This document shows, in pieces, positions 54,552 through 63,983 of a stretch of 64,000 nucleotides of DNA (the first letter of the stretch is position 1; each line of letters begins with the position of its first letter). Source of the DNA: Zobellia uliginosa (GTDB lineage: Bacteria; Bacteroidota; Bacteroidia; Flavobacteriales; Flavobacteriaceae); NCBI RefSeq assembly GCF_900156625.1, contig NZ_FTOB01000001.1, positions 1,054,001 to 1,118,000 of the forward strand, read 5' to 3'. Under the pieces are notes generated by a model, which did no database searches, was not told where the DNA came from, and saw nothing but the letters and a program-made list of their open reading frames with translations. Made by a program: the position numbers and the translations under genes.

Positions 54552-55772
54552 TTAATTCCTGTTTTTTTTGACATTTTCAATAATTATAGCGTAACCCATA
54601 CCAACGCCTACACACATAGTTGCCAATCCGTATTTTCCACCGGAACGAATTAATTGATTTGTTGCAGCCTGAATAATGCGAGTGCCTGACATTCCTAAAG
54701 GGTGCCCTAGAGCAATAGCACCTCCATTAGGATTTATTCTTGTATCGTCATCAGCTAAACCAAGTTCACGTATGCAAGCTAATGCTTGCGAGGAAAAAGC
54801 TTCATTGAACTCCATGACATCCATATCACTTAACTTTAAACCAGCTTTTAGTAAGGCTTTTTTGGTGGCATAAACAGGACCTATTCCCATAATTCTTGGT
54901 TCTACACCAACCACGGCAGAAGCCACAATTCTTGCTTTTGGGGTTAAATTGTACTTTTTCAAAGCATCTTCAGAAACAACTAACATTGCAGCTGCACCGT
55001 CATTTAACCCTGATGAATTACCAGCTGTAACACTACCATCTTTTTTGAATACGGTTCTTAAAGTAGATAGTTTTTCTAAAGTTGTACTAGGACGTATAAA
55101 TTCGTCTTGGTCCACAACCATCGGATCTCCTTTTCTCTGTGGAATATCTACTGGGCAAATCTCTTCAGCCAAGATTCCGTTTTGTTGTGCTTTGGAAGCT
55201 TTCATTTGAGAATTGTATGCAAACAGATCTTGATCTTCGCGGCTAATGTTGAATAGCTCAGCTAAGTTTTCAGCAGTAACGCCCATAGCATCTGTACCGT
55301 ACATTTCTTTTAATTTAGGATTCACAAAACGCCATCCGAAACTGGAATCCTCCATTTTTGAATCATTGCCAAATGCTATAGAAGCCTTTGACATCACGTA
55401 GGGTCCACGAGACATATGCTCCATACCGCCTACAATAAAAACATCACCGTCACCGGCTTTAATGGCTCTATTGGCTTGAACTACAGTAGACATACCCGAT
55501 GAGCATAATCGATTGACCGTTTCTCCTGGTACTGAATATGGAATACCTGCCAGAAGCAATGCCATACGGGCAACATTTCGGTTGTCTTCGCCTGCTTGGT
55601 TATGACACCCTAAAATAACGTCATCGATAACATCTTTGGGCAAGTTTGGATATTTTTCAAGTAAAGCTTTTATGGGGATCGCTGCCAAATCATCTGCTCT
55701 GATTGGAGCCAGAGCACCTCTAAAACTTCCTATTGGTGTTCTTAATGCGTCAACTATATATGCTTCTTTCAT
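54552..55772 (-). CDS. pcaF: Beta-ketoadipyl-CoA thiolase
   Basis: This 406-residue thiolase has the acyl-enzyme Cys90 in NRLCSSGMS, the GHPLG motif with catalytic His, and the second Cys in TMCVGVGMG. By context it cleaves 3-oxoadipyl-CoA to succinyl-CoA and acetyl-CoA, the last step of the beta-ketoadipate pathway; by sequence alone it could be a general acetyl-CoA acyltransferase. It is the final gene of the operon, 4 bases after the CoA-transferase. Confidence 0.9.
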   Translation of the reverse strand: MKEAYIVDALRTPIGSFRGALAPIRADDLAAIPIKALLEKYPNLPKDVIDDVILGCHNQAGEDNRNVARMALLLAGIPYSVPGETVNRLCSSGMSTVVQANRAIKAGDGDVFIVGGMEHMSRGPYVMSKASIAFGNDSKMEDSSFGWRFVNPKLKEMYGTDAMGVTAENLAELFNISREDQDLFAYNSQMKASKAQQNGILAEEICPVDIPQRKGDPMVVDQDEFIRPSTTLEKLSTLRTVFKKDGSVTAGNSSGLNDGAAAMLVVSEDALKKYNLTPKARIVASAVVGVEPRIMGIGPVYATKKALLKAGLKLSDMDVMEFNEAFSSQALACIRELGLADDDTRINPNGGAIALGHPLGMSGTRIIQAATNQLIRSGGKYGLATMCVGVGMGYAIIIENVKKNRN

Positions 55773-55776
55773 TCTT

Positions 55777-57120
55777 TTATAATTTTTCTACAAATTTTGC
55801 CTCAGTTTTTTCACGAACCTCCTCCAAACTACTTCCAGGCAGTATTTCTACAAGTGTCAATTGACCCGCTATAAATTTGAAGACCGCTAATTCGGTAATT
55901 AACATATCTACACAGTTGAAATCTGTAATAGGTAAGCTACATTTTTCAACCACTTTAGAAGCCCCATCCCTATCTGTATGTCTTAAGGTGACTATTAATT
56001 TTTTTGCTCCAGAGGCCAAATCCATAGCGCCGCCAACCCCTAGTAGAGGTTTTCCTGGAACCGTCCAATTCGCCAAATTTCCTGCAGCATCTACTTCTAG
56101 TCCGCCCATTATAGCAACATCTATATGGCCGCCGCGAATCATGGCAAAACTATCGGCACTATCGAAATAACTACTTCCTGGTAAAGCGGTTACTGGCACT
56201 TTACCCGCATTTACCGGGTAAAACATTGCGCCACCGCCATCTTTCGGTTCAGGACCAACGCCTAACATACCGTTTTCCGTATGTAGTATAATACCATCTT
56301 CTGGTTTAATCAAGTCAGCTACTAAAGTAGGAATGCCAATACCCAGATTTACCACGTCACCCTTTTTCAATTCGGCAAATGCTCGTTTCGCCATATTCAT
56401 CCGTTTTTCATCAACTACTTTGGAGGAACCTACCGATGCCGAAGAACCTAAATCTTCTTCGGTCAATTTTCGTTCTACCAAAAAATCGACATAACAACCA
56501 GGTGTATGAATTTCATTCGGATCTAATTCTCCAACAGGAACAATCTCCTGAACTTCAGCTATAACGATATCTGCAGCGGTAGCCATGGCTCTGTTGAAAT
56601 TCTGCTCGGTCATTCTGTATTGAAGATTGCCTGCCGTATCTGCTTTCCAAGCACGAATGATGGCTACATTACCTCGTATACCTTCAATAAAGACCTGTTC
56701 TTTACCGTTCAGTATTTTAGTTTCTCGTCCTTCGGCAATTAGAGTGCCTGCCGAAGTTGGTGTATAAAATCCGCCAATGCCTGCGCCACCTGCTCTTATG
56801 GCTTCGGCTAAAGTGCCTTGTGGCAGTAATTCATAGTCTACGCGACCTTCTTGTGCAGCCAAGACCGCTTCTCGGTTAGAAGTAAAAAAAGAACCTATCA
56901 CTTTCTTCAACTGTCCGTTATTCAACAAACGGCCACCACCCATATTAGGTTCGCCTACATTATTGGCTATAAAGGTTAAATCTTTGGTTTTTGTTTTAGC
57001 CAATTCATGAATGATATTTACAGGGTTTCCCGTCATACCAAAGCCTCCGCCTAGAATAACATCCCCATCCTTTACTAAACTTGCAGCCTTTTCGGCTGAT
57101 ATTATAGGAACTTTTTTCAT
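55777..57120 (-). CDS. pcaIJ: 3-oxoadipate CoA-transferase, fused alpha and beta subunits
   Basis: This 447-residue protein joins the two CoA-transferase family I subunits. Residues about 1-215 are the alpha (PcaI-like) part with the CoA-binding loop [10 protein letters not shown]; residues about 235-447 are the beta (PcaJ-like) part with GIGIPTLV and the catalytic Glu in [13 protein letters not shown]. It transfers CoA from succinyl-CoA to 3-oxoadipate. Many bacteria encode these as separate pcaI and pcaJ; here they form one chain. It starts 12 bases after pobA ends. Confidence 0.9.
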   Translation of the reverse strand: MKKVPIISAEKAASLVKDGDVILGGGFGMTGNPVNIIHELAKTKTKDLTFIANNVGEPNMGGGRLLNNGQLKKVIGSFFTSNREAVLAAQEGRVDYELLPQGTLAEAIRAGGAGIGGFYTPTSAGTLIAEGRETKILNGKEQVFIEGIRGNVAIIRAWKADTAGNLQYRMTEQNFNRAMATAADIVIAEVQEIVPVGELDPNEIHTPGCYVDFLVERKLTEEDLGSSASVGSSKVVDEKRMNMAKRAFAELKKGDVVNLGIGIPTLVADLIKPEDGIILHTENGMLGVGPEPKDGGGAMFYPVNAGKVPVTALPGSSYFDSADSFAMIRGGHIDVAIMGGLEVDAAGNLANWTVPGKPLLGVGGAMDLASGAKKLIVTLRHTDRDGASKVVEKCSLPITDFNCVDMLITELAVFKFIAGQLTLVEILPGSSLEEVREKTEAKFVEKL

Positions 57121-57132
57121 AATTGTTTGTCG

Positions 57133-58326
57133 CTAATATTCATAGGTTTCAAAAGGTAGTCCTACATAATTTTCTGCAATGGTAGTTCTACTGGCTTTTG
57201 ACATTTTTAGGTAATCGAATTTCGCCTTCTGTAACTTATAATTATAAGAACCATGTTCCTCTTGTTTATGAAAAAGTGTGGTCATGAAATTAGAAAAATC
57301 TTGTGCTCTCCATATTCTACGTAGCGCCATTTGCGTGTAGTTATCTAAGTCATCTGTAGAATTATGCTTGTAAAAACTTACCAGACCATCTACCAAATGT
57401 TTTACATCGGCAATTGCTAGATTCAGCCCTTTTCCGCCAGTTGGAGGAACAATATGGGCAGCATCTCCAGCTAAAAACAAACGACCTGAACTTAGATTGT
57501 CAATCATGTGACTACGCATTGGGGTAATACTCTTATCGAATATAGGGCCTGCTTTAAGCTCAAATCCTGGTGTCGCCAAACGTGTTGATAGTTCGCTCCA
57601 GATACGGTCGTCCGACCAATCGTCAGGTGATTCTCCATTGGGTACTTGTACATACAATCTACTAACGGTTTCAGAACGGAGACTGTGCAAGGCAAATCCA
57701 TTTTCATGGTAAGCGTAAATCAGTTCATCTGTTGAAGGTGCAACATTTGCCAAAATACCCAGCCAGCTAAACGGATAGGTGATATCATAAGAGCGATAGT
57801 TGTCTTTAGGCATTGTCTTTCTACCTACACCATGAAAACCGTCACAAGCAGCAACAAAGTCACATTCTAAAATTCCGTCTTCACCAGCATGTTTAAAATG
57901 AATTTTCGGGTTCTTTGTATCAAAATCTACAATTTCGCTAGCACCGGCTTCAAAATAAAGTTCTTCATCAGCATCCAACCAAGCATCGGTCATATCCTTT
58001 ACAACTTCTTGTTGTCCGTAAATAGTGATTTTTCGTCCTCCGGTAAGTTCGGCGAAAGGAATATGTACCCGTTCGGAATCAAAACTCAAATTAACCCCAT
58101 CGTGCTCAATACCTTCTTTCTTCAAGCGGTCGGCCAAGCCCAGATCATTCATGATATCAACAGTGTTCTGTTCGAGCAAACCTGCGCGAACACGCCCTTC
58201 AACATATTCTCGGCTGCGAAGTTCTAGAATAACGGATGAAATTCCATTTCTTTTCAACCAGTGCGCTAATGTCAACCCCGCCGGACCGGCTCCTATAATT
58301 CCTACTTGTGTTTTAATTTTTTTCAT
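57133..58326 (-). CDS. pobA: 4-hydroxybenzoate 3-monooxygenase
   Basis: This 397-residue flavoprotein has the FAD-binding GAGPAGLTLAHWL near the N-terminus, the middle fingerprint (CDGFHGVGRKTM region) and the second FAD motif RLFLAGDAAHIVPPTGGKG. Length and motifs fit the PobA family, which converts 4-hydroxybenzoate to protocatechuate with NAD(P)H and oxygen. It lies inside the pca operon, linking the upper step to ring cleavage, and follows the pcaDC gene by 9 bases. Confidence 0.93.
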   Translation of the reverse strand: MKKIKTQVGIIGAGPAGLTLAHWLKRNGISSVILELRSREYVEGRVRAGLLEQNTVDIMNDLGLADRLKKEGIEHDGVNLSFDSERVHIPFAELTGGRKITIYGQQEVVKDMTDAWLDADEELYFEAGASEIVDFDTKNPKIHFKHAGEDGILECDFVAACDGFHGVGRKTMPKDNYRSYDITYPFSWLGILANVAPSTDELIYAYHENGFALHSLRSETVSRLYVQVPNGESPDDWSDDRIWSELSTRLATPGFELKAGPIFDKSITPMRSHMIDNLSSGRLFLAGDAAHIVPPTGGKGLNLAIADVKHLVDGLVSFYKHNSTDDLDNYTQMALRRIWRAQDFSNFMTTLFHKQEEHGSYNYKLQKAKFDYLKMSKASRTTIAENYVGLPFETYEY

Positions 58327-58335
58327 GTGGTGCTA

Positions 58336-59466
58336 TTAAAGTTTGATGTTATTTTCTTGAAATACCTCTTCGGCAGAGTGCATGGCATCGTTAGCTGCTG
58401 GCAAGCCACAATAAATACCTGATTGCAATATGACTTCTTTGATTTCAGCTGCCGATACACCATTGTTGAAAGCTGCCTTTACATGCATTTTAAACTCCGC
58501 TTTTCGATTTAAAGGAATCAACATTGAAAGCGTTATTAAGCTTCGGTGGTGTTTTGGTAATCCTGGTCTGGTCCAAATTTCGCCCCATGCATAGTGAGAT
58601 ATAAATTCTTGAAAATCGGTATTAAACTTGTTTTTATTGCCGTTCGCCCTATCTACATGTTCGCTGCCCAAGACCGTTCTACGTACGTGCATACCTCTAT
58701 CAAAAGTGAATTCACCCACAATAAAGTTGATAAGCGTCTCCGCATAGTCAAATGGTAATTCGGTACTTGGTAAATGTCGCGCATGAAATACTTTCATCTT
58801 TGCACCGGGAATCTCTTTTTGTATTTTTTGGGCAGCAGCTACATTGGTTACCACATCTTCATCACCCGTAATAATCAAGGTTTCTAAAGATATCGTTTTA
58901 ACAACCTCCCTGAAATCAGCGGCACCAATTGCAGCGCAACAGGCCGCATAGCCTGCAGGTTTGTTTGCCAAAAACATCGTGGTCATTTCTGCTACACGGG
59001 ATGTTTTGTTCTTGCGAAAGCCATCTGTGAACCATTTCTCCATAGTACCCTCAACAATAGAAGTCATTCCGTTTTCGGTAATGGTTTTTATGCGTTCGTT
59101 CCAACTTTCTACCGTTCCGATTCTTGAATCGGTATTACTGATAATTAGTTTATTTAGTCTCTCTGGATGGTTAATGCCTAACCATTGACCTATGAGTCCT
59201 CCCATAGATAATCCACAAAAATGCACTTTGTCAATGTTCAGTTCGTTCAAAAGATCGATAACATCGTTTCCTAATTGCTCAATGCTATATGGGCCTTTCG
59301 TAGATTCACTTTGACCGTGACCTCGGGTATCATATTGTAACACCCTGAAATAAGGTAATAGATACGGCACCAGTTCATCCCACATTTCCATGGTAGCCCC
59401 TAAAGAATTGGAGAACATTAAAACAGGACTATTAGGTGTGCCTTGTATTTTATAGTTGGTTTTCAT
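58336..59466 (-). CDS. pcaL: 3-oxoadipate enol-lactonase / 4-carboxymuconolactone decarboxylase fusion
   Basis: This 376-residue two-domain protein has a PcaD-type alpha/beta hydrolase (about 1-250) with nucleophile Ser87 in GLSMGG, an Asp near GDEDVV and a His in ARHLPSTE. The PcaC domain (about 258-372) has TRPGLPKHHRSLITLSML, H-x-KAAFNNG and YCGLPAANDAMH. It performs two consecutive steps: decarboxylation of gamma-carboxymuconolactone, then hydrolysis of the enol-lactone to 3-oxoadipate. The same DC fusion is known as PcaL in some actinobacteria. Confidence 0.92.
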   Translation of the reverse strand: MKTNYKIQGTPNSPVLMFSNSLGATMEMWDELVPYLLPYFRVLQYDTRGHGQSESTKGPYSIEQLGNDVIDLLNELNIDKVHFCGLSMGGLIGQWLGINHPERLNKLIISNTDSRIGTVESWNERIKTITENGMTSIVEGTMEKWFTDGFRKNKTSRVAEMTTMFLANKPAGYAACCAAIGAADFREVVKTISLETLIITGDEDVVTNVAAAQKIQKEIPGAKMKVFHARHLPSTELPFDYAETLINFIVGEFTFDRGMHVRRTVLGSEHVDRANGNKNKFNTDFQEFISHYAWGEIWTRPGLPKHHRSLITLSMLIPLNRKAEFKMHVKAAFNNGVSAAEIKEVILQSGIYCGLPAANDAMHSAEEVFQENNIKL

Positions 59467-59470
59467 AGTG

Positions 59471-60781
59471 TTACGAATAGGCTTTTAATAGATTCTTAAC
59501 CCAAATGATGCTATTGCCAATCGCATTTTTTGGTTGAAATAATTTGTCGATATTTTCTATCTGCGGATGCATTTCCAACACCACTTCTTTTAAATGTCTT
59601 CTCTGTTGGGTAGCTATCTTACATGCCTTTTTAACCGATTCATGAGCTTGCATTTTTCCAAGAGTTTTGGATAGTTGGAAAGACACTTTTTCAGCATATA
59701 TTAAACCATTTGTGATTTCTATGTTTTGAAGCATACGTTCCTTATCTACTTCTAGATTTCCAATTAAATCTACCGCCTTCTCCAACGAACCTGCTGTTAA
59801 ACTCATCAATTGCGAAAGAGTTTCCCATTCGGTATGCCAGAGCCCGGCAGAGCGTTCGTGTTCTTGTGGCATGGCAGAAAGCATGGTAGAAATCAAACCT
59901 GGGGTTCGGGCGGCATTGCTCAATATAAGTGCACAAGCAACGGGGTTCCGTTTGTGTGGCATGGTACTGGAGCCTCCCTTACCTTCAGCAGCTCCTTCGA
60001 AAACCTCAGCTACTTCTGTTTGCATTAAAAGTGAAATATCTTTTGCTATTTTACCCAATGAACCTGATAGGATGCCTAAGAAAGAAGCGAATTCAACCAA
60101 CGAATCACGTTGCGTTTGCCATGGAAACGATGGTGATAACCCCAATAATTTTGCAAAAACCAATTGAACATCGGTTGTAATATTGGTATTACCGCTTCCT
60201 ACAGCTCCGCCCAGTTGAATACACAAAAGGCGACTTTTTAAATCATATAATCTTGATTTGCTGCGGGAAATGCTTTCTAACCATCCAGCTGTTTTGAGGC
60301 CGAAGGTCATGGGTTTTGCCTGTTGCAACAAGGTTCTCCCCATCATAATAGTATCTATATGCTTTTTGGTCAAATCAATCAAAATAGTTTCGAGACTATT
60401 TAGTTTGACTTCTAACCATTCTATATATTCCTTGCTTGTACTTATAGTGGCCGTATCGATAATATCTTGACTCGTAGCCCCTAAATGAACATACTTAGAG
60501 GCTTCAAAATCACTGTTTTTTATAAGTTTCGTCAACTGCTTAACCAAGGGTATTGCAACATTGCCCCCTAAAACCACATCATTCTTCAAGGCATTAATAT
60601 CAATGGCATCAACCACACAGCAATCAACAATTGTTTTGGCCGCCGCTTCTGGTATAATACCCACTTTTGCCTGAGCCATCGCCAAAGCAGCTTCGACCCT
60701 CAATAATTGCGAGACTGCATATCGGTCTTCAAAGAGCTCAGACAATTCTCTGGTATAAAATGTTTCAGCGTATAGAGACAT
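59471..60781 (-). CDS. pcaB: 3-carboxy-cis,cis-muconate cycloisomerase
   Basis: This 436-residue member of the fumarase/adenylosuccinate lyase superfamily has the signature GSSTMPHKRNPVAC with the flexible catalytic Ser loop, plus LGATSQDIIDTA and GRTLLQQAKPMTFG. It converts 3-carboxymuconate to gamma-carboxymuconolactone, which PcaL then processes. It lies 14 bases after pcaG and 4 bases before the fusion gene, so it is tightly embedded in the operon. Confidence 0.93.
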   Translation of the reverse strand: MSLYAETFYTRELSELFEDRYAVSQLLRVEAALAMAQAKVGIIPEAAAKTIVDCCVVDAIDINALKNDVVLGGNVAIPLVKQLTKLIKNSDFEASKYVHLGATSQDIIDTATISTSKEYIEWLEVKLNSLETILIDLTKKHIDTIMMGRTLLQQAKPMTFGLKTAGWLESISRSKSRLYDLKSRLLCIQLGGAVGSGNTNITTDVQLVFAKLLGLSPSFPWQTQRDSLVEFASFLGILSGSLGKIAKDISLLMQTEVAEVFEGAAEGKGGSSTMPHKRNPVACALILSNAARTPGLISTMLSAMPQEHERSAGLWHTEWETLSQLMSLTAGSLEKAVDLIGNLEVDKERMLQNIEITNGLIYAEKVSFQLSKTLGKMQAHESVKKACKIATQQRRHLKEVVLEMHPQIENIDKLFQPKNAIGNSIIWVKNLLKAYS

Positions 60782-60795
60782 AACAATTTTTCTGA

Positions 60796-61332
60796 TTATA
60801 ATTGAAAGAAGACGGTTTCGTGATTTCCCTGCATATAAATATCAAATACATAGCGGCCGTCTTCTTTTTTGGCGATTATGGTTTTCCTACGGTCTTCTGG
60901 AATACTGTTCAACGTCTCATCAGTAGCGTTTAACGTTTCTTCGTCTTCAAAATAGATTCGTGTGTAGGAATGCAATAACTGCCCGCGCATGAATATAATT
61001 ACATTGATAAAAGGTGCTTGGCCATCTACTGATTTTGGCTTCACTGTAGTAAAGGAAAATTTATTGCCTTCATCCGTACCTGTACCATATCTACCGAATA
61101 ATCGACGTTCACCATCATTCTGCCAAAGCTCCAGCATAGCGTCGTCAACTGATTTACCCTCGGCATCATAGACCGTTCCAATTATTTGTACAACATTGCC
61201 TTCATCATTCTTGTCAACCATCATTCCATCCACTATACCGGGAAAATTATAACCATATTGACCTGGTGTTAATCCATATGCAAAATAAGGACCTATGGTT
61301 TGGGAAGGGGTCTGTAGTTTTTTAGCACTCAT
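60796..61332 (-). CDS. pcaG: Protocatechuate 3,4-dioxygenase alpha subunit
   Basis: This 178-residue subunit is shorter than PcaH, with the intradiol dioxygenase beta-sandwich (TPSQTIGPYFAYGL, DAMLELWQNDGERRLFGRYGT, FINVIIFMRGQL). As in other PcaG proteins it lacks the full iron-ligand set; the active site is completed by PcaH. It starts 9 bases after the pcaH stop. Confidence 0.93.
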   Translation of the reverse strand: MSAKKLQTPSQTIGPYFAYGLTPGQYGYNFPGIVDGMMVDKNDEGNVVQIIGTVYDAEGKSVDDAMLELWQNDGERRLFGRYGTGTDEGNKFSFTTVKPKSVDGQAPFINVIIFMRGQLLHSYTRIYFEDEETLNATDETLNSIPEDRRKTIIAKKEDGRYVFDIYMQGNHETVFFQL

Positions 61333-61341
61333 AATTTTAGG

Positions 61342-62049
61342 TTATAAATTCTCGAATGGAGTTGCGTTCTCGCCTCTTAAAACAATATCAAATCGATACC
61401 CTAAAGCGAAACTGGGCTCAGTGTGGTCTAGATCAAAAGTGGATACCAATAAATCTCTCCCTTTTGCTGGTACGGCATTAAAAATAGGGTCATACTTGCA
61501 TAATGGATCGTTAGGGAAATACATTTGAGTAATCAATCGACTAGAGATGGCCCCACCGAACAAGGATAAATGAATATGCGCCGGCCGCCAAGCATTGTAG
61601 TGGTTTCCCCAAGGGTATGCCCCAGGTTTAATTGTATAGAACCTATACTTACCGTTTGCATCGGTCATACATCTTCCCGTACCCAAAAAATTTGGGTCTA
61701 AAGGTGCATCATGCTGGTCTACTTTATGTACATATCTACCTGCAGAATTTGCTTGCCAAATTTCTATCAAGGTATATGGCAATGGTTGCCCCTTCTCGTT
61801 TGTTACGATACCATGTACCACAATACGTTCTCCTAAAGGTTCGGCAACCTTAATTGCATTTTTTGTTAAATCATGGTCCAAGGCTCCAATTTCAAAATCC
61901 TTGAACAAGGGCCCCGTACTTTCGGACAATGACTTTTTTGGAAGAACAAGGGCCCTTGATGGCGCCCTTAAAAGAGTTGATTTATAACCTTTATCCAAAT
62001 AAGATGGCTGAACTTCCATATCAAATCCCTGTTGGGCCATTTCACTCAT
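61342..62049 (-). CDS. pcaH: Protocatechuate 3,4-dioxygenase beta subunit
   Basis: This 235-residue subunit has the intradiol dioxygenase fold with all four Fe(III) ligands: Tyr106 (GRYVH), Tyr145 (GAYPW), His158 and His160 (WRPAHIH). Their spacing equals that of Pseudomonas PcaH. It opens the protocatechuate ring to 3-carboxy-cis,cis-muconate. It is the first gene of the operon; the promoter must lie in the 192-base divergent region shared with the AraC regulator. Confidence 0.94.
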   Translation of the reverse strand: MSEMAQQGFDMEVQPSYLDKGYKSTLLRAPSRALVLPKKSLSESTGPLFKDFEIGALDHDLTKNAIKVAEPLGERIVVHGIVTNEKGQPLPYTLIEIWQANSAGRYVHKVDQHDAPLDPNFLGTGRCMTDANGKYRFYTIKPGAYPWGNHYNAWRPAHIHLSLFGGAISSRLITQMYFPNDPLCKYDPIFNAVPAKGRDLLVSTFDLDHTEPSFALGYRFDIVLRGENATPFENL

Positions 62050-62180
62050 GACTAACTATTTTTTTATTCTACCGACTAAATTATATGCATCATAAAAAGA
62101 ACTATTGGACATATTTATTTTATTATTGTACTTTTTAAACATTTATGTTTTGGTTATACCAAAAATATATTCATAACTTA

Positions 62181-62216
62181 CTATATATAAATGGTTAATA
62201 CTATTTATATATATAG
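62181..62216. promoter_or_regulatory. Candidate operator in the pcaH-araC divergent region
   Basis: CTATATATAAAT at 62181-62192 is mirrored by ATTTATATATATAG at 62203-62216, with a 10-base spacer and one extra TA in the right arm. It lies between the divergent starts at 62049 and 62242, about 25 bases before the AraC-type gene. The low complexity weakens the case, but the position suits a site for the AraC- or IclR-type protein. Confidence 0.4.
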
Positions 62217-62241
62217 CATACACTTGTTTTAAATACACATT

Positions 62242-63111
62242 ATGAGTAACATTTTACGGTTTAGAGGATTGTATGGGGACCAGCACCTATCTTTTGTTAG
62301 CGATTTTATTCACTTAGAACCCTTACAAGAACGAAGTAAGATATACTCATGGGAGATCAAAGAGCACTTTCATTCTAATTTGATACAAATCTTCATTATT
62401 GAATCTAGTGAGGGCACTTTATTTTCCGAAGGAAAAAAAATCAACTTAAAAGCACCATGTGTTGTTACGGTTCCATCCAATGTACTACACGGATTTAATT
62501 TTGAACCCAAAATTACTGGCGATGTTATAACTATTTCTCAATCTTTTTTTCAGACACTACTGACCGAAAAGCCGTATATCAAGAAAGAAATGGGGAAGCT
62601 ATCTTGTTTAAACTTAAAAAATAAACCAGAAGTGTTGGCCGACTTGTTGAAGTTGAAATCCAAAATACAACAAGAAATATTCGATGAGGCCCCCGAAAAA
62701 TCACTGGCCTTAAAAATTTATTTCGAGTTGTTTTATCTAGAACTATATCGCTCCACTTTACGAAGCACCTCCGAAGCCCTAATTAGCAAAAACAAGAACC
62801 TTGCCTATTTTCAACAATTTCAAGTACTCATAAGAAAACATGCCCAAAACCTACCTAGTATCAGAACTTTTGCAAAAGCTTTAGGAATAACCCAAACCCA
62901 CCTTAACCGGGTTTGCCACACCGTTGCCGGCACCTCTGCCCTAAAGGTTGTACAGGATTTTACTATCAACGAAGCCAAAAAATACCTGTTGAATACATCT
63001 TATTCTATTTCCGAGATATCGTATTTTTTAAATTTCAACGACCCTGCCTACTTTAGTCGATTGTTCAAAAAACGGGTGGGTGTACCACCAGGAGAATTTA
63101 GAAAGGGATAA
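62242..63111 (+). CDS. AraC-family regulator divergent from the pca operon
   Basis: This 289-residue protein has an N-terminal cupin-like sensor (about 10-100; EHFHSNLIQIFIIESSEG, CVVTVPSNVLHGFNF) and a C-terminal AraC HTH (about 190-287; IRTFAKALGITQTHLNRVC, ISEISYFLNFNDPAYFSRLF, VGVPPGEFRK). The type is close to PobR/HpaA-like activators of aromatic catabolism. By position it probably activates pcaH and the following genes in response to 4-hydroxybenzoate or protocatechuate. Confidence 0.9.
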   Translation: MSNILRFRGLYGDQHLSFVSDFIHLEPLQERSKIYSWEIKEHFHSNLIQIFIIESSEGTLFSEGKKINLKAPCVVTVPSNVLHGFNFEPKITGDVITISQSFFQTLLTEKPYIKKEMGKLSCLNLKNKPEVLADLLKLKSKIQQEIFDEAPEKSLALKIYFELFYLELYRSTLRSTSEALISKNKNLAYFQQFQVLIRKHAQNLPSIRTFAKALGITQTHLNRVCHTVAGTSALKVVQDFTINEAKKYLLNTSYSISEISYFLNFNDPAYFSRLFKKRVGVPPGEFRKG

Positions 63112-63215
63112 CTACTATACTAAGACCTTTAGCGCCAGTTATATAATCAAATTATAAAATACCCACTTTAGTTAGTATCAATAAAAATCTTCAATTCACT
63201 AACTATAAAACTTAC

Positions 63216-63983
63216 TTATGAACTTTTTTTCAATGCTATACTAATTTCTTCACATGTCGCTTGAAGATGGGGTAAAACATTAGAGATCAGTTCCTCATTG
63301 TTGAATCTACTGGTTTGCACAAGAATATTTATAGCATACTTTACTTTGTTGCCCTTAGAAAAAATTGGAGCGGAAATCGAACGCAAACCTGCTTCTAATT
63401 CTTGATCGACCAAAGACCATTTTTGAAGTTTTACCTTTTCCAGTTCTCTTTTTAAATGCTCTTTACTCATGATAGAATTAATGGTGTATTGTTTGTATTC
63501 TATGTCATCAAGGGCATTTGTTAAATGCAGGTCGTTCATGGCCCATAGAACACGGCCCATTGAAGTTACATGAGCCGGTAATCTTGATCCTACCCCTAGT
63601 GAAACCGTCATGATTCTAGACACCTGCTGTCTGGCTATGTATATTACTTCTAAGCCGTCTAAAGTAGCCAAAGAACAAGATTCGCCAACTTCAAGGGATA
63701 ATTTTCTCATTAAAGGACCGGCTAATTCGGAAATATCAAGAGAAGACATATACCGATACCCCAGGTCGAGCACTTTTGATGTTAATTCAAAATATTTGCC
63801 GTTAGTGGACATGTAGCCTAAATAACAATAAGTCAACAGAAACCTTCTTGCGGCAGCTCTTGTTAATCCGGTTATTTCGGCAACTTCAGATAATGTCATC
63901 GACTTTCTGTCCGCAGAAAAAGCCGTTAAAACCTTTAAACCTTTGTCTAATGACTGTACGTAATCCGTTTTCTTTATATCCAA
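63216..63983 (-). CDS. IclR-family regulator (PcaR/PcaU/PobR type)
   Basis: This 255-residue protein has an N-terminal winged HTH (YVQSLDKGLKVLTAFSADR, MTLSEVAEITGLTRAAARRFLL) and a C-terminal IclR effector domain (LGVGSRLPAHVTSMGRVLWA, DQELEAGLRSISAPIF). The YVQSLxKGLxVL opening and TRAAARRFL recognition helix are typical of the PcaU/PcaR/PobR subgroup, which controls beta-ketoadipate genes. It is convergent with the AraC-type gene, with 104 bases between the stops. The start ATG is just inside the window end. Confidence 0.9.
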   Translation of the reverse strand: MDIKKTDYVQSLDKGLKVLTAFSADRKSMTLSEVAEITGLTRAAARRFLLTYCYLGYMSTNGKYFELTSKVLDLGYRYMSSLDISELAGPLMRKLSLEVGESCSLATLDGLEVIYIARQQVSRIMTVSLGVGSRLPAHVTSMGRVLWAMNDLHLTNALDDIEYKQYTINSIMSKEHLKRELEKVKLQKWSLVDQELEAGLRSISAPIFSKGNKVKYAINILVQTSRFNNEELISNVLPHLQATCEEISIALKKSS

